A stretch of 64,000 nt of DNA from contig NZ_KB217480.1 in assembly GCF_000331305.1 (NCBI RefSeq), positions 47,787-111,786 on the forward strand, read 5' to 3'. Position numbers and translations under genes: made by a program. The notes under the pieces are model-generated. The model worked only from the letters and a program-made list of their open reading frames with translations, ran no database searches and was not told the origin of the DNA. Positions 33,491 to 41,868 of the stretch are shown in pieces (the stretch's first letter is position 1; each line of letters opens with the position of its first letter). Source of the stretch: Calothrix sp. PCC 7103. Lineage in GTDB: Bacteria; Cyanobacteriota; Cyanobacteriia; Cyanobacteriales; Nostocaceae.

Positions 33491-36229
33491 TTATGTTCTG
33501 ACTTCAAAATTAATTAATAACTCTTGAGTAATATTAATTAATAACGAATTATTAGGATTAAATTCTTTGGCGCCGGAAATCAATTCTTCAACCCATCCCT
33601 GAGCTTCTGCCATTTTTATTATATTAAAGGCAATTTCTTGTAAATCATTACCCCCTGCAATTACATCTAACTTTTTATCAAATTGAAATAATAAGAATTG
33701 CTCTAATGAAGATTTGGTAGGAAAAGCATCAACCAAAGCATCCCGTAATTTTTTATACTGCTGACCAGATAAGTTTATAGTAGCTCTATTTATATTTAAA
33801 GATTTCTGTCTCTCTCTTTCTAACTCTCGCTGTAATGGAGTATTTTGAGGTTGAGATTCCCCATAATCTTGCTCGCGCGACAAATTTACATCATCAATCA
33901 ATCTAAGAACATCCACAGACTCATAGCTTTCTTCACATTCAACTTGATATCTACCAGCTTTTAAACGTTTACGTAACTTTTCTAACTCATAAGCATAAGG
34001 ATTTTCACTAACCGCACATTCACTACAATTACAAGGAACCAAAGTTTGATATTGTAAACGCTCAAAAGAACGGTGGATTTTTTCTAACTCGTGAGTAACA
34101 ACAGCAAGTAACTCTTTCTTCCGGTTTCCGGATACACTAACTTTAATTTCTCGTTGATTATAATTTTCAATAACCTCAACACGAGTTTCATCTTTATTTA
34201 AAACAACACCATTTTTCCAAACGAGTTTTTGATTTTCAATCCAAGGGTGTGTTTCTACAATTAAGCGCGTAAGAATACCTTTGGGCATAAAAGCATATTT
34301 GTAGCGCAAAACGAGATTATAAAATTTATCCCAATGGTATTCAGGTTGCTCAACATCGAGTAGTTGCGGTGCAATGTAGTTACCAAAACGGTTAGGAATT
34401 TGATAGCAGAGCTTAAACCGCATCATTAATTGTAGTAGTTCATCTCGCATATCATCATATTCGCTGTCTTGCCAAATGTCAGTAAGATTTTCTTGAGTAA
34501 AACATCCCAGATTTTGCTTGACAGTTTTATTATCTAAAACTTTGTAAACCGCAGTTGTACCCCATTCCGGTTTGAGAATAATATAATGTTTTAGTGTTGA
34601 ATCATCTTGGAAGTGCAAACAAACACCAAGGTCATGTAAATAACGACTCAACCGCAGCATGTCCTTGCGGTCAGTCAATTGATTAGTTTCACAAAGTTTT
34701 AAATATTCGCCAACCTCAATATAATCGCGATTTTGAGAATAATTCTCTAAAGCTGAACGAACTCGCACCCAAACTTTTGGTAGAGGTGATTTATCACCAA
34801 CATGGGGAAGATTAGTAATATAAAATTTTATTTTCTCTTTGATTTCAGCTAAACCGCGATTTCTCTCTAAATTAGTTGCTAAAACTTCTTTTATATTAGG
34901 AAACTCTCCGCGTAACTGACGCTCCTGAACCTCAGTTTCACGGTCTTGCTTTTCATTTTTAATAATCAAAACGGGACTACTATCGCTTAAAAGTTCAGCA
35001 ACTTTGAGCCACCAGTAAAAATCTGTATTTTCTGTACGGGTATCAGCTACTAAAGCATAAAGAGAACGTTGAGTAAGGAAAAACTGATGGGTTTGATGGT
35101 AAATTTCCTGACCTCCAAAATCCCAAATATTAACCCGAAACTCATGACCATTGTCAAGCGGAAATTTCCACTGAATGACATCAATTCCTTCGGTTGACTC
35201 CTGATTGAATTGAAGTTCATAGTTTTCATTTTCAATTTTCTTAGCCAAAGAAGTTTTACCCGCACCCCCTTCACCAATAATCAATAACTTCGCTTCATAA
35301 AGAGGCTCTGTTTCTTTTGGGTCTTGTACTCGGAAATAAAAATCAAGTATTTCCTTAACATCTCCTGAGTTTTCAAAAAAAGACTTTGCTCCCAATATTT
35401 CTGGTGGAATGGGAACTGGATTTCCACGTAAATCGAGTTTTTCAAGTTTGCTAAGTTGCCTTATTTCTGACGGTATACTACTTAGGTTATTTCGGTTAAG
35501 GTAGAGAGATTGTAAATTGACCAGTTGCCCTATTTCTGCTGGTATACTACTCAGTTGATTTCTGCTAAGGTAGAGAGATTGCAAGCTAACCAGTTGGACT
35601 ATTTCTGCTGGTATACTACTCAGTTGATTTTTGCTAAGATATAGGGATTGCAAGCTAACCAGTTGGACTATTTCTGCTGGTATACTACTTAGTTTATTAT
35701 AGCTCAAGTAGAAAGATTGCAATTTAACCAGTTGCCCTATTTCTGCAGGTATACTACTCAGTTGATTTCTGCTAAGGTCGAAGGATTGCAAGTTAATCAG
35801 TTGGACTAATTCTGCTGGTATACTACTCAGGTTATTATAGGCTAGGTTGAGGAATTGCAAGTTAACCAGTTGGACTAATTCTACTGGTATATTACTCAGT
35901 TGATTACTGCGAAGATCGAGAGATTGTAAATTGACCAGTTGAATTATTTCTGCTGGTATCTTACTCAGTTGGTTGCCTACTATTTGAAGTTCTTCAAGTT
36001 GATTTAGCAATTCAATTTCTTTCGGTAAATCTCTCAAATTGTTGCCGATAGTTCCAGTAATATATCCATCTTCATCATACTTATACTTACCGAGAATCAG
36101 CTTTTCAAGTTGAGTCAACTTACCAATCTCAGGTGGTAAAGCTGTCAACTCGTTACCAGAGAGGTCTAACTCTGTCACTTCCTCTGCTGCGGCTTGTTCA
36201 ATTACCTGTAGCAATTCTTCCTCGGTCAT
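33491..36229 (-). CDS. LRR-Roc-COR GTPase with C-terminal EAD
   Basis: 912 residues. Residues ~15-290 are leucine-rich repeats of 23 residues (SIPAEIVQLVSLQSLYLSKN). The Roc GTPase covers ~310-480, with P-loop LIIGEGGAGKTSLAKK and switch region IWDFGGQEIYHQTH; the nucleotide-specificity loop is IIKNEKQD. COR follows (~490-740) with a CNCSEC cysteine motif near 760. The last ~95 residues are an effector-associated domain (LSGQQYKKLRDALVDAFPTK, DVIAGGNDLQEIAFNII), nearly the same as that at the start of the EAD-CHAT protein 130 bp downstream. Roco proteins dimerise and switch with GTP. The shared EAD suggests it recruits the CHAT protease on sensing a ligand through its LRRs. Confidence 0.9.
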   Translation of the reverse strand: MTEEELLQVIEQAAAEEVTELDLSGNELTALPPEIGKLTQLEKLILGKYKYDEDGYITGTIGNNLRDLPKEIELLNQLEELQIVGNQLSKIPAEIIQLVNLQSLDLRSNQLSNIPVELVQLVNLQFLNLAYNNLSSIPAELVQLINLQSFDLSRNQLSSIPAEIGQLVKLQSFYLSYNKLSSIPAEIVQLVSLQSLYLSKNQLSSIPAEIVQLVSLQSLYLSRNQLSSIPAEIGQLVNLQSLYLNRNNLSSIPSEIRQLSKLEKLDLRGNPVPIPPEILGAKSFFENSGDVKEILDFYFRVQDPKETEPLYEAKLLIIGEGGAGKTSLAKKIENENYELQFNQESTEGIDVIQWKFPLDNGHEFRVNIWDFGGQEIYHQTHQFFLTQRSLYALVADTRTENTDFYWWLKVAELLSDSSPVLIIKNEKQDRETEVQERQLRGEFPNIKEVLATNLERNRGLAEIKEKIKFYITNLPHVGDKSPLPKVWVRVRSALENYSQNRDYIEVGEYLKLCETNQLTDRKDMLRLSRYLHDLGVCLHFQDDSTLKHYIILKPEWGTTAVYKVLDNKTVKQNLGCFTQENLTDIWQDSEYDDMRDELLQLMMRFKLCYQIPNRFGNYIAPQLLDVEQPEYHWDKFYNLVLRYKYAFMPKGILTRLIVETHPWIENQKLVWKNGVVLNKDETRVEVIENYNQREIKVSVSGNRKKELLAVVTHELEKIHRSFERLQYQTLVPCNCSECAVSENPYAYELEKLRKRLKAGRYQVECEESYESVDVLRLIDDVNLSREQDYGESQPQNTPLQRELERERQKSLNINRATINLSGQQYKKLRDALVDAFPTKSSLEQFLLFQFDKKLDVIAGGNDLQEIAFNIIKMAEAQGWVEELISGAKEFNPNNSLLINITQELLINFEVRT

Positions 36230-36750
36230 CAGCCAGTACCGAAATATTACATATCGATTATAGTTATTTTAACTACACACTGTGAAAATAAAGCAACGCT
36301 TTAGAGGGCGCCCTTTGCACCTAATTCTCCACACAATACAAAATGCGGACATAGCAAAAGTCAAACGTGAGTCCATTAACTAGCATCTTACACAAAGACT
36401 GTATAAACCACTAAAAGTTGAAATGCAAGTAGTAAAAATTGCTCATTTATCCTCAGTCCTCTTATAGAGGAATGAGTGCTATTAGCATATGGTTTGAACC
36501 ACACGGGTTAATTTTTAATGACGAATTACAAATATCATGAGTATTGATTATTACAATGTGTCGATTGCGGGTAGACATCGCGCCTTGGAGCGCGACAACA
36601 ATCATAACCGTATACAAATAAGCATTCAAGTAATAATAGTAACTATAAATTAAATATAATTACTTAATACATTGCTAAATTACAAAAATGCTTTGTGAGT
36701 CCGGCGTATAAAATTTTATTTTATTGCACAAGTTCTTCCATTCTCGTATA
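36230..36750. other. Gene-free stretch
   Basis: 521 bases between the Roco gene and the Uma2 gene. I see no reading frame with recognisable similarity, no long repeat and no RNA structure; one GGCGCC lies near 36308. It probably contains the promoter of the large minus-strand cluster, but no clear -35/-10 pair stands out. Confidence 0.4.
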
Positions 36751-37317
36751 TTAAAGCTGCGGCGCCAGTATTTTCTGGGCAGTCGCGTTAATTTGCGGGA
36801 AAGTAAGCGACACAATTTGTTGATTACCAGTAAATACTGTTTGATTGTAAACCTTTCCAATAAGCAAGCAGACTGTCACTTTATCTTCTAACGGGTCAAC
36901 AATCCAGTATTCATCGACACCAAAGGTTGCATACTCTAACGTTTTGATATTATAATCGCGGTCAACAGATTCGGGAGATACCACCTCAACTATAAGTGGT
37001 GGTGGAGTTTTAAGAATAGCAGAGGTATTTTCAATTGAGGCAGCTTGTTGTGGAGTTATCATCAATACATCAGGGCGCCTGGGTTGTTTCTTAGTCATTA
37101 CCTCAACGCCATTAGAACGCGGTTCCAAAGTTAATCCCAAACGTTCCTTTTCCAAAAAGAAGCGAAAAACGAGAAAAGTAATAATCGCTTCATGCTCACC
37201 AGTACCGGGAAGCGTTTCTACTAACACCCCATTTTCATCGAGTTCGTAACGCTTGTCTGTGCCATCATTGTAAGATAGATACTCCTCAACCGTCATTTTT
37301 AAAGGTGTTTGGGACAT
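36751..37317 (-). CDS. Uma2-family (DUF820) endonuclease-like protein
   Basis: 188 residues matching the whole Uma2 pattern: MTVEEYLSYNDGTDKRYELD, then RRPDVLMITPQQ, PPPLIVEVVSPESVDRDYNI with the ExVSP active-site strand, KTLEYATFGVDEYWIVDPLE. These proteins have a PD-(D/E)XK nuclease fold, are present in dozens of copies per cyanobacterial genome, and have no known cellular role. Full length, ATG 37317. Confidence 0.92.
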   Translation of the reverse strand: MSQTPLKMTVEEYLSYNDGTDKRYELDENGVLVETLPGTGEHEAIITFLVFRFFLEKERLGLTLEPRSNGVEVMTKKQPRRPDVLMITPQQAASIENTSAILKTPPPLIVEVVSPESVDRDYNIKTLEYATFGVDEYWIVDPLEDKVTVCLLIGKVYNQTVFTGNQQIVSLTFPQINATAQKILAPQL

Positions 37318-37480
37318 ATTGCCTCCTAATATCTAAGAGCATGGGCGCCTATCTCTTGGTATGTCCTTATCATAAATAAATCATCGAATTGGTACAAATC
37401 GCAATGAAAAAAAATGTGACTGTAAAGAAGGCGCCCTTTTTACCGTAAAATCTACACAGGGTATATACGAGGGTGTAGAT

Positions 37481-38062
37481 ATGGCAAAGGTCGAGCGTGA
37501 ATCTATCAACTTTAAGTTGCCGAAACCCTTAGCCGACGCGCTTCGTGCTAAAGCTGCCGAACTTAATACTACTGCTACCGACCTTGTAATACAAGGGTTA
37601 AATCATATCTTGGGTGACGTTCCTGGTGTAGAAGGCAGTGTAGAAATACGTCTATACGAATTAGAGGAAGAATTCTGGCGCCTGAAACAAAATACGAATG
37701 TTGGCACCAACCCTGAGTATGAAAGCAGATTAACAGCATTAGAAAATAAATTTGAAACCGTCACCAACCAACTAGCAAAATTAGAGGGTGCGTTACTGGT
37801 GATGCAAAGTAGTATAAATGCATCAAAGTCTCGGAAATCAAGCTATTCTCAACCATATAACACTCAACCAATTAAAATTGACCCCTTGGATGAGAAAAAA
37901 CTGGCTTTTAGACTTAGTACGACAGTTTCAACGCTAACAGAAAAACGTAATACTCTCAGTGCAAAAGATTTTGAAGCATGGACAAGGGACAAAGACAACG
38001 TTAAACGTGGGTGGAGATATGACGAAAAAGACGGACTGTATCATGAGGTAAACGCCAATTGA
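37481..38062 (+). CDS. Ribbon-helix-helix-like DNA-binding protein with coiled coil
   Basis: 193 residues. The N-terminus ESINFKLPKPLADALRAKAA, then LNTTATDLVIQGLNHIL, has the strand-helix-helix pattern of RHH proteins. A helical segment ~75-125 (YESRLTALENKFETVTNQLA) is probably coiled coil. The C-terminus WTRDKDNVKRGWRYDEKDGL is conserved-looking but unassigned. GAGGGTG precedes ATG 37481. Similar proteins occur on cyanobacterial plasmids, perhaps in copy control or partition; the role here is inference. Confidence 0.65.
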   Translation: MAKVERESINFKLPKPLADALRAKAAELNTTATDLVIQGLNHILGDVPGVEGSVEIRLYELEEEFWRLKQNTNVGTNPEYESRLTALENKFETVTNQLAKLEGALLVMQSSINASKSRKSSYSQPYNTQPIKIDPLDEKKLAFRLSTTVSTLTEKRNTLSAKDFEAWTRDKDNVKRGWRYDEKDGLYHEVNAN

Positions 38063-38097
38063 TTTATGAACGTACAAGTTATAATTCTGGTTTCAAG

Positions 38098-38370
38098 TCA
38101 TTCTTTTTCTTTGCTCTGTAAACGGTTTTCAATTCGCTGTAATTTCGTATATACATACTCTACCTGTTTTTGAGTTTTATCAATCTGGTGTTGTGTAAAT
38201 TCAGGTAATGGTATAGGTACTAATTGAAAAGTTGCCCTGGTGATGAGTACTAAAAGCAGGGAGAAAAAGAATATATACAACATTGCTCCCATCCAGGACA
38301 ACGATAAATTTAATTCACAAATCCAAGTCAAAACCGCGTTTTCTAATTGGCACCATATGCGAGTTAACAT
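38098..38370 (-). CDS. Small membrane protein
   Basis: 90 residues from ATG 38370 (a longer frame from TTG 38424 is possible). One strong membrane segment at about 29-48 (MGAMLYIFFFSLLLVLITRA) is followed by a charged helical tail (HQIDKTQKQVEYVYTKLQRI) likely to be coiled coil. Function unknown. The 5' end abuts a CHAT gene fossil on the other strand. Confidence 0.55.
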   Translation of the reverse strand: MLTRIWCQLENAVLTWICELNLSLSWMGAMLYIFFFSLLLVLITRATFQLVPIPLPEFTQHQIDKTQKQVEYVYTKLQRIENRLQSKEKE

Positions 38371-38431
38371 TTGGGTTCGTTTGCTTTTCTGGGTTTGAGG
38401 GTTTGTCAATTGTTCTTTCCCCAACGACGAT

Positions 38432-38773
38432 GTTATTGGTATGAATAAAGCAATTGGTGATGAAGCAGCTATTGAATTTGCAGTTGGGTTTTATGATGCT
38501 TTAGGAGCAGGGCAATCGATTGAGTTTGCTTACAAATTGGGTTGTAGTGCGATTTTAATGCATGGCATTCAAGAACACCTAACTCACATCTTGCACCAAA
38601 GTATAAATACTTAAAAATTATTTTTTTAATAAACATACATTTTTATCAACAAGACGTTAAATTAGCATTTATAGCCTGCGTAGGCAGGCTTTGTTTGTAT
38701 AGTCTCGCCCTTCTAGAGTGTAGGTGCAAGATATGAGCTAACGCCTGTTTTGCATTCTTTGCCATCCGTCTGA
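38432..38773 (+). pseudogene. CHAT protein C-terminal fossil, interrupted by the MITE
   Basis: Codons read VIGMNKAIGDEAAIEFAVGF, then YDALGAGQSIEFAYKLGCSA and MHGIQEHL. The MITE (38582-38738) intervenes, and translation resumes TPVLHSLPSV and stop. Removing the element and one TA restores EHLTPVLH, the usual end of CHAT-domain proteins. The N-terminal and catalytic parts are missing, so this was already a fossil or was later deleted. Confidence 0.8.
38582..38738. mobile_element. MITE copy B, 157 bp, TA-flanked
   Basis: The terminal inverted repeats ACTCACATCTTGCACC and GGTGCAAGATATGAGC are flanked by TA at 38580-38581 and 38739-38740. It is the same length as the copy at 9193 and differs at only a few positions. 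The host sequence is readable on both sides (CHAT fossil), which fixes the insertion point to the base and proves a 2-bp TA duplication. Confidence 0.88.
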
Positions 38774-38861
38774 AATTTTAGATTTGGGTTGAGTTGGGTA
38801 TTGATGTGTGGATGCTATATAATAAAGTTAATTTATATAGTTAAATTTATAGTTAAACAGT

Positions 38862-39479
38862 ATGGTTCAGGTATTAGCAATTACAGACTATATCGATAGT
38901 TTAGCTGAAGCTGAAACTCGGTTTGGGATATCTCGTAATGATGAGCCATCATTTTTTACTGAATGGTCGAGCGATTTACCTGAATTAACCAATGGCGAAA
39001 AAGAAAGATTAGATTTGATTAAACAGCGTTATCTTTATCATCGCCAATACGGACATTTGCTAGAAAATGTTGTTAATTTTATTGTCATTGCGCCGTTGTT
39101 GGAACTGGCGGGATTTTACGACCCACCTTTTCGGTTACGCTCGGAAGTGTCGGTGCGGTTGGAAATAGAAGACCGAGATAAAAAGGTGTACCAAGGACGC
39201 ATTGATAGTCTCGTTATTCAGGAAAATTTTTGGATTATTTTAGTGGAAGCTAAACGAACTTCATTCAATATAGAGGTTGCTCTTCCCCAGGCACTTGCTT
39301 ATATGTCGGCTAATCCTCAGCCACAAAAAGCCTCTTTTGGTTTGGTGAGTAACGGTGCTTATTCGATGTTTGTGAAGTTGGAGCAATCTCAATACGGTTT
39401 CTCGGACGATTTTTCGTTGAATCGTCAACATAATGAATTATATGATGTTTTGCGTATTTTAAATCGGCTCAAAGGTTAA
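38862..39479 (+). CDS. Restriction-type PD-(D/E)XK protein (HSDR_N-like)
   Basis: 205 residues. The domain is similar to the N-terminal nuclease part of type I restriction subunit R: VNFIVIAPLLELAGFYDPPF, then YQGRIDSLVIQENFWIILVE-AKRTSF, in which D and ExK form the catalytic core. The C-terminus SFGLVSNGAYSMFVKLEQ is also typical of these stand-alone proteins. No helicase or specificity subunit is adjacent, so it is probably an orphan nuclease or immunity-like protein. Confidence 0.75.
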   Translation: MVQVLAITDYIDSLAEAETRFGISRNDEPSFFTEWSSDLPELTNGEKERLDLIKQRYLYHRQYGHLLENVVNFIVIAPLLELAGFYDPPFRLRSEVSVRLEIEDRDKKVYQGRIDSLVIQENFWIILVEAKRTSFNIEVALPQALAYMSANPQPQKASFGLVSNGAYSMFVKLEQSQYGFSDDFSLNRQHNELYDVLRILNRLKG

Positions 39480-39505
39480 GAAGATGTTTTAAAACTATCT
39501 ATCAA

Positions 39506-39624
39506 TGTCATACTGAACGCAGTGAAGTATCTAAGTATACGTTGCAGGCAAGAATCTAGGGTTTCAAACATATACTGAGATGCTACCCTACGGGAAAACT
39601 GCGTTAACGTTCCTCAGCATGACA
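39506..39624. repeat. REP-type dispersed palindromic repeat
   Basis: Begins TGTCATACTGAACGCAGTGA and ends GTTCCTCAGCATGACA, so the ends are roughly inverted (TGTCAT/ATGACA). Related fragments occur at 24600-24715 and in-frame inside the methyltransferase gene at 46405-46432. Confidence 0.6.
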
Positions 39625-39698
39625 CAGTAAGAAACTTTTCAAACAACCTCTTAGAACGGTGAGCGGCGCCGTTTTCATTGCAACAGTGGATATTAATA

Positions 39699-40583
39699 CT
39701 ATTTTTTCTTGGTTCGGTTTTTTCTACGAGATTCTTTTTGGATTTTTTTCTTTTTATTAGCTTCAGCTTTTCGTGGTTTAAATGAGTTAGTAAATCCTGA
39801 TGGGCTAGAGAAGACACTATTATTTTGTTTTAATTTGTCATTACGAAAGCAAGCCCATGATTTCATCTCTGTAATTATATCGGTAATTAAGGTAAATTGG
39901 CGATTTTGACGAAGTTTGATGAGTGCTGCTTCTGTACCTTTTTGAAATGTATCATCCACGCTCTCTTGGTCTATGAATAAATCATCTATTAGGTTTAACT
40001 CGAATGCTTCGTCAATTTGTGGCTTTAACTCGACGGCGCCAAGTTTACAACTATTTATTACCAATTTAGTTTTAATAAAGTCTGGCTTAGTTTTGGATTC
40101 TCTAGAAAAAAGCTCTGCAAAATACTGAAGAAGTTGCTCTCTAGGAATAATTTCTTGGACAACCAATGTTACTAACGTTTTTAACCCTGCGCTTCTGACA
40201 TATTTATTAGCTTGTTGATTCTCTATTAGTTGTTTAAGTGGCTCAATATTTCCGTCAAAAACTGAGGCAATTATTCTGCTCAAGTCGTCTGTTACCAAGT
40301 CTCCTGTGACATCTAAAGTTATGTCCCCAGGAATTGAGAAAAACTCGATAATTAACGGGTAAGCAGCTTTCTCTCTAAATTGAGCTAATAAATATGGCGC
40401 ATATAAATGTAAGAAATACGTTGAATCTTCTAATAAATCGTCTAGATTATTTTTGCATTCTCCTACTATCTCCAACAACTTTGGAGTAATCGCAGTCTGT
40501 TGCTCAATAGCGCTCTCTAAAGCTAAACGGGGAAATATCCCATTATAGGTTTCCAATTGAGACAAAATTTCTTCTAACAGCAT
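39699..40583 (-). CDS. DUF1186-family protein with Lys-rich tail
   Basis: 294 residues from ATG 40583 (a TTG lies two codons upstream). Helical-repeat family members begin LLEEILSQLETYNGIFPRLA and contain YAPYLLAQFREKAAYPLIIE and FDGNIEPLKQLIEN, all present. The last ~30 residues are Lys/Arg rich (KAEANKKKKIQKESRRKNRT), suggesting nucleic-acid or ribosome contact. Members with a C-terminal SEC-C zinc motif exist; none is seen here. Function unknown. Confidence 0.8.
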   Translation of the reverse strand: MLLEEILSQLETYNGIFPRLALESAIEQQTAITPKLLEIVGECKNNLDDLLEDSTYFLHLYAPYLLAQFREKAAYPLIIEFFSIPGDITLDVTGDLVTDDLSRIIASVFDGNIEPLKQLIENQQANKYVRSAGLKTLVTLVVQEIIPREQLLQYFAELFSRESKTKPDFIKTKLVINSCKLGAVELKPQIDEAFELNLIDDLFIDQESVDDTFQKGTEAALIKLRQNRQFTLITDIITEMKSWACFRNDKLKQNNSVFSSPSGFTNSFKPRKAEANKKKKIQKESRRKNRTKKK

Positions 40584-40769
40584 ACTCAATATTTGGCTGG
40601 TAAAGATGCGAGACTTACAATTATTAATTTTTACATAATCTGTTACATCTGAGCTAATTATTTAACATCAGATTTTCTCTTGCCTTCTTGTTTAACAAAC
40701 TCTTGCAGCGAAATATACACAATTCTTCAGTATAAACATATAAGGAAACGTGGCTTAAATTGACTTTTC

Positions 40770-41000
40770 TCAACCTTGTTCATCCTGATTTTTGAGACGT
40801 TGAGCAAGTAAACAATCCTCAAAGCTAAATGCTTCTTCATCCAGAAAACTAGATATTGCCATTTCAATGGTAGCTTCGAGTGGGCATTCAAGTTCAGCGG
40901 ATTTTTTTAAGAGTGCAGCTTTTATATAATCAGGCAAGTGGTTGACAAGCAGATCAATTGTTTCAGAGGAAAGATGTTTGGTACTAAGAGTTTGAGTCAT
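40770..41000 (-). CDS. Small protein coupled to the GIY-YIG gene
   Basis: 76 residues: LSSETIDLLVNHLPDYIKAA, then ECPLEATIEMAISSFLDEEA. ATG overlaps the TGA of the GIY-YIG gene (ATGA). The middle resembles a short RHH/antitoxin-type helix pair but this is weak. The coupling suggests a partner or regulator of the nuclease. Confidence 0.6.
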   Translation of the reverse strand: MTQTLSTKHLSSETIDLLVNHLPDYIKAALLKKSAELECPLEATIEMAISSFLDEEAFSFEDCLLAQRLKNQDEQG

Positions 41001-41365
41001 ACTTCTCTAGGAATTTTAACGTTGTAAGGAGGATTACTAGCTTGGAGAATAAGAGTCTCTAGTTCATATAATAACCCTGCTTTTTGCCATTGGTTGAGAG
41101 TGACGAAGGCAATACGCACATATAAAGGGTCGTAGCGGTCAAGCCATCCCCACAGAAAAGCTTTGTGTCCCCCATGTAACCTGTCTCGTAGATTTTTGGC
41201 TTTGCCAATATAAAGTAACCCTTCGGTCAAATGCCGGAATGCATATAAGCCTGCTGTAGCGGGGATGCTTAAAAACTCATGACTGAGAGGATGACATTGA
41301 TCAAAAGGAGTGAAAGCGAGAGTGTCAAGAATTTGGCGGGCTTCTTGTTGGATAGAGTCGGGCAT
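40997..41365 (-). CDS. GIY-YIG nuclease domain protein
   Basis: 122 residues. TAGLYAFRHLTEGLLYIGKA, then KNLRDRLHGGHKAFLW, contains the GIY...YIG pair (GLY...YIG) and the conserved Arg. ELETLILQASNPPYN supplies the Glu and Asn of the active centre. Complete single-domain protein similar to those often encoded as orphans in cyanobacteria. ATG 41365; shares 4 bp with the next gene. Confidence 0.88.
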   Translation of the reverse strand: MPDSIQQEARQILDTLAFTPFDQCHPLSHEFLSIPATAGLYAFRHLTEGLLYIGKAKNLRDRLHGGHKAFLWGWLDRYDPLYVRIAFVTLNQWQKAGLLYELETLILQASNPPYNVKIPREV

Positions 41366-41439
41366 GGTAGCAGGAAATTACATTTGCCCGATTTTACCTT
41401 GAGTAGAGCAAAAGGAATTTACCTATTAGCGAATACATT

Positions 41440-41570
41440 CAAGTATAGGGGCGCCTCTATTTTCAAGCGTGGATATATTTGTGTTTTGCTTATCCCCTAG
41501 GAAAATGTCATAAGTGTTACTGGGAGAGGTTTTCAGTAATTTGGACAATATTGTCTGCCTGAAGGGGTGA
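41440..41570 (-). pseudogene. Fossil of the adenine-methyltransferase-like gene (copy 3)
   Basis: The minus strand reads QTILSKLLKTSPSNTYDIFL, then GDKQNTN, matching QTILSKLLKTSPTNTYEIFL of the gene at 46039-47097, including half of the 41-bp palindrome (TATCCCCTAGGAA at 41491-41503). The rest of the gene is absent. The overlapping short frame at 41517-41705 reads this DNA in the wrong frame. Confidence 0.7.
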
Positions 41571-41868
41571 CAAAACTGTGCGTTTGTTTACTAGGGTGTT
41601 TACTTTGTGTATAAGCCCGAAACAAAGTTCATGCAGTTTTTGTGTCTCATGATGCCAGCTAACAAAGCTTATAATGTCAAGGTTTTGAGCTTTACAGCTA
41701 AACACAATACTCCGCTCTCAAAACCACTGTATAGTATCTAAGCTCTATCGTCCTTGTTTAATACATAAGCGACTTTATCTGGAATCATATTATGTACGTA
41801 TGTAGAATAAGGATGTATATTTTTCCACAAGTTCACGAGTCCCGCTAATTTGTCACTTTAATTACAAA

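Noticed and set aside
41517-41705. 62-residue minus-strand reading frame
   Set aside because: Its 3' half reads a fossil of the methyltransferase gene in the wrong frame.
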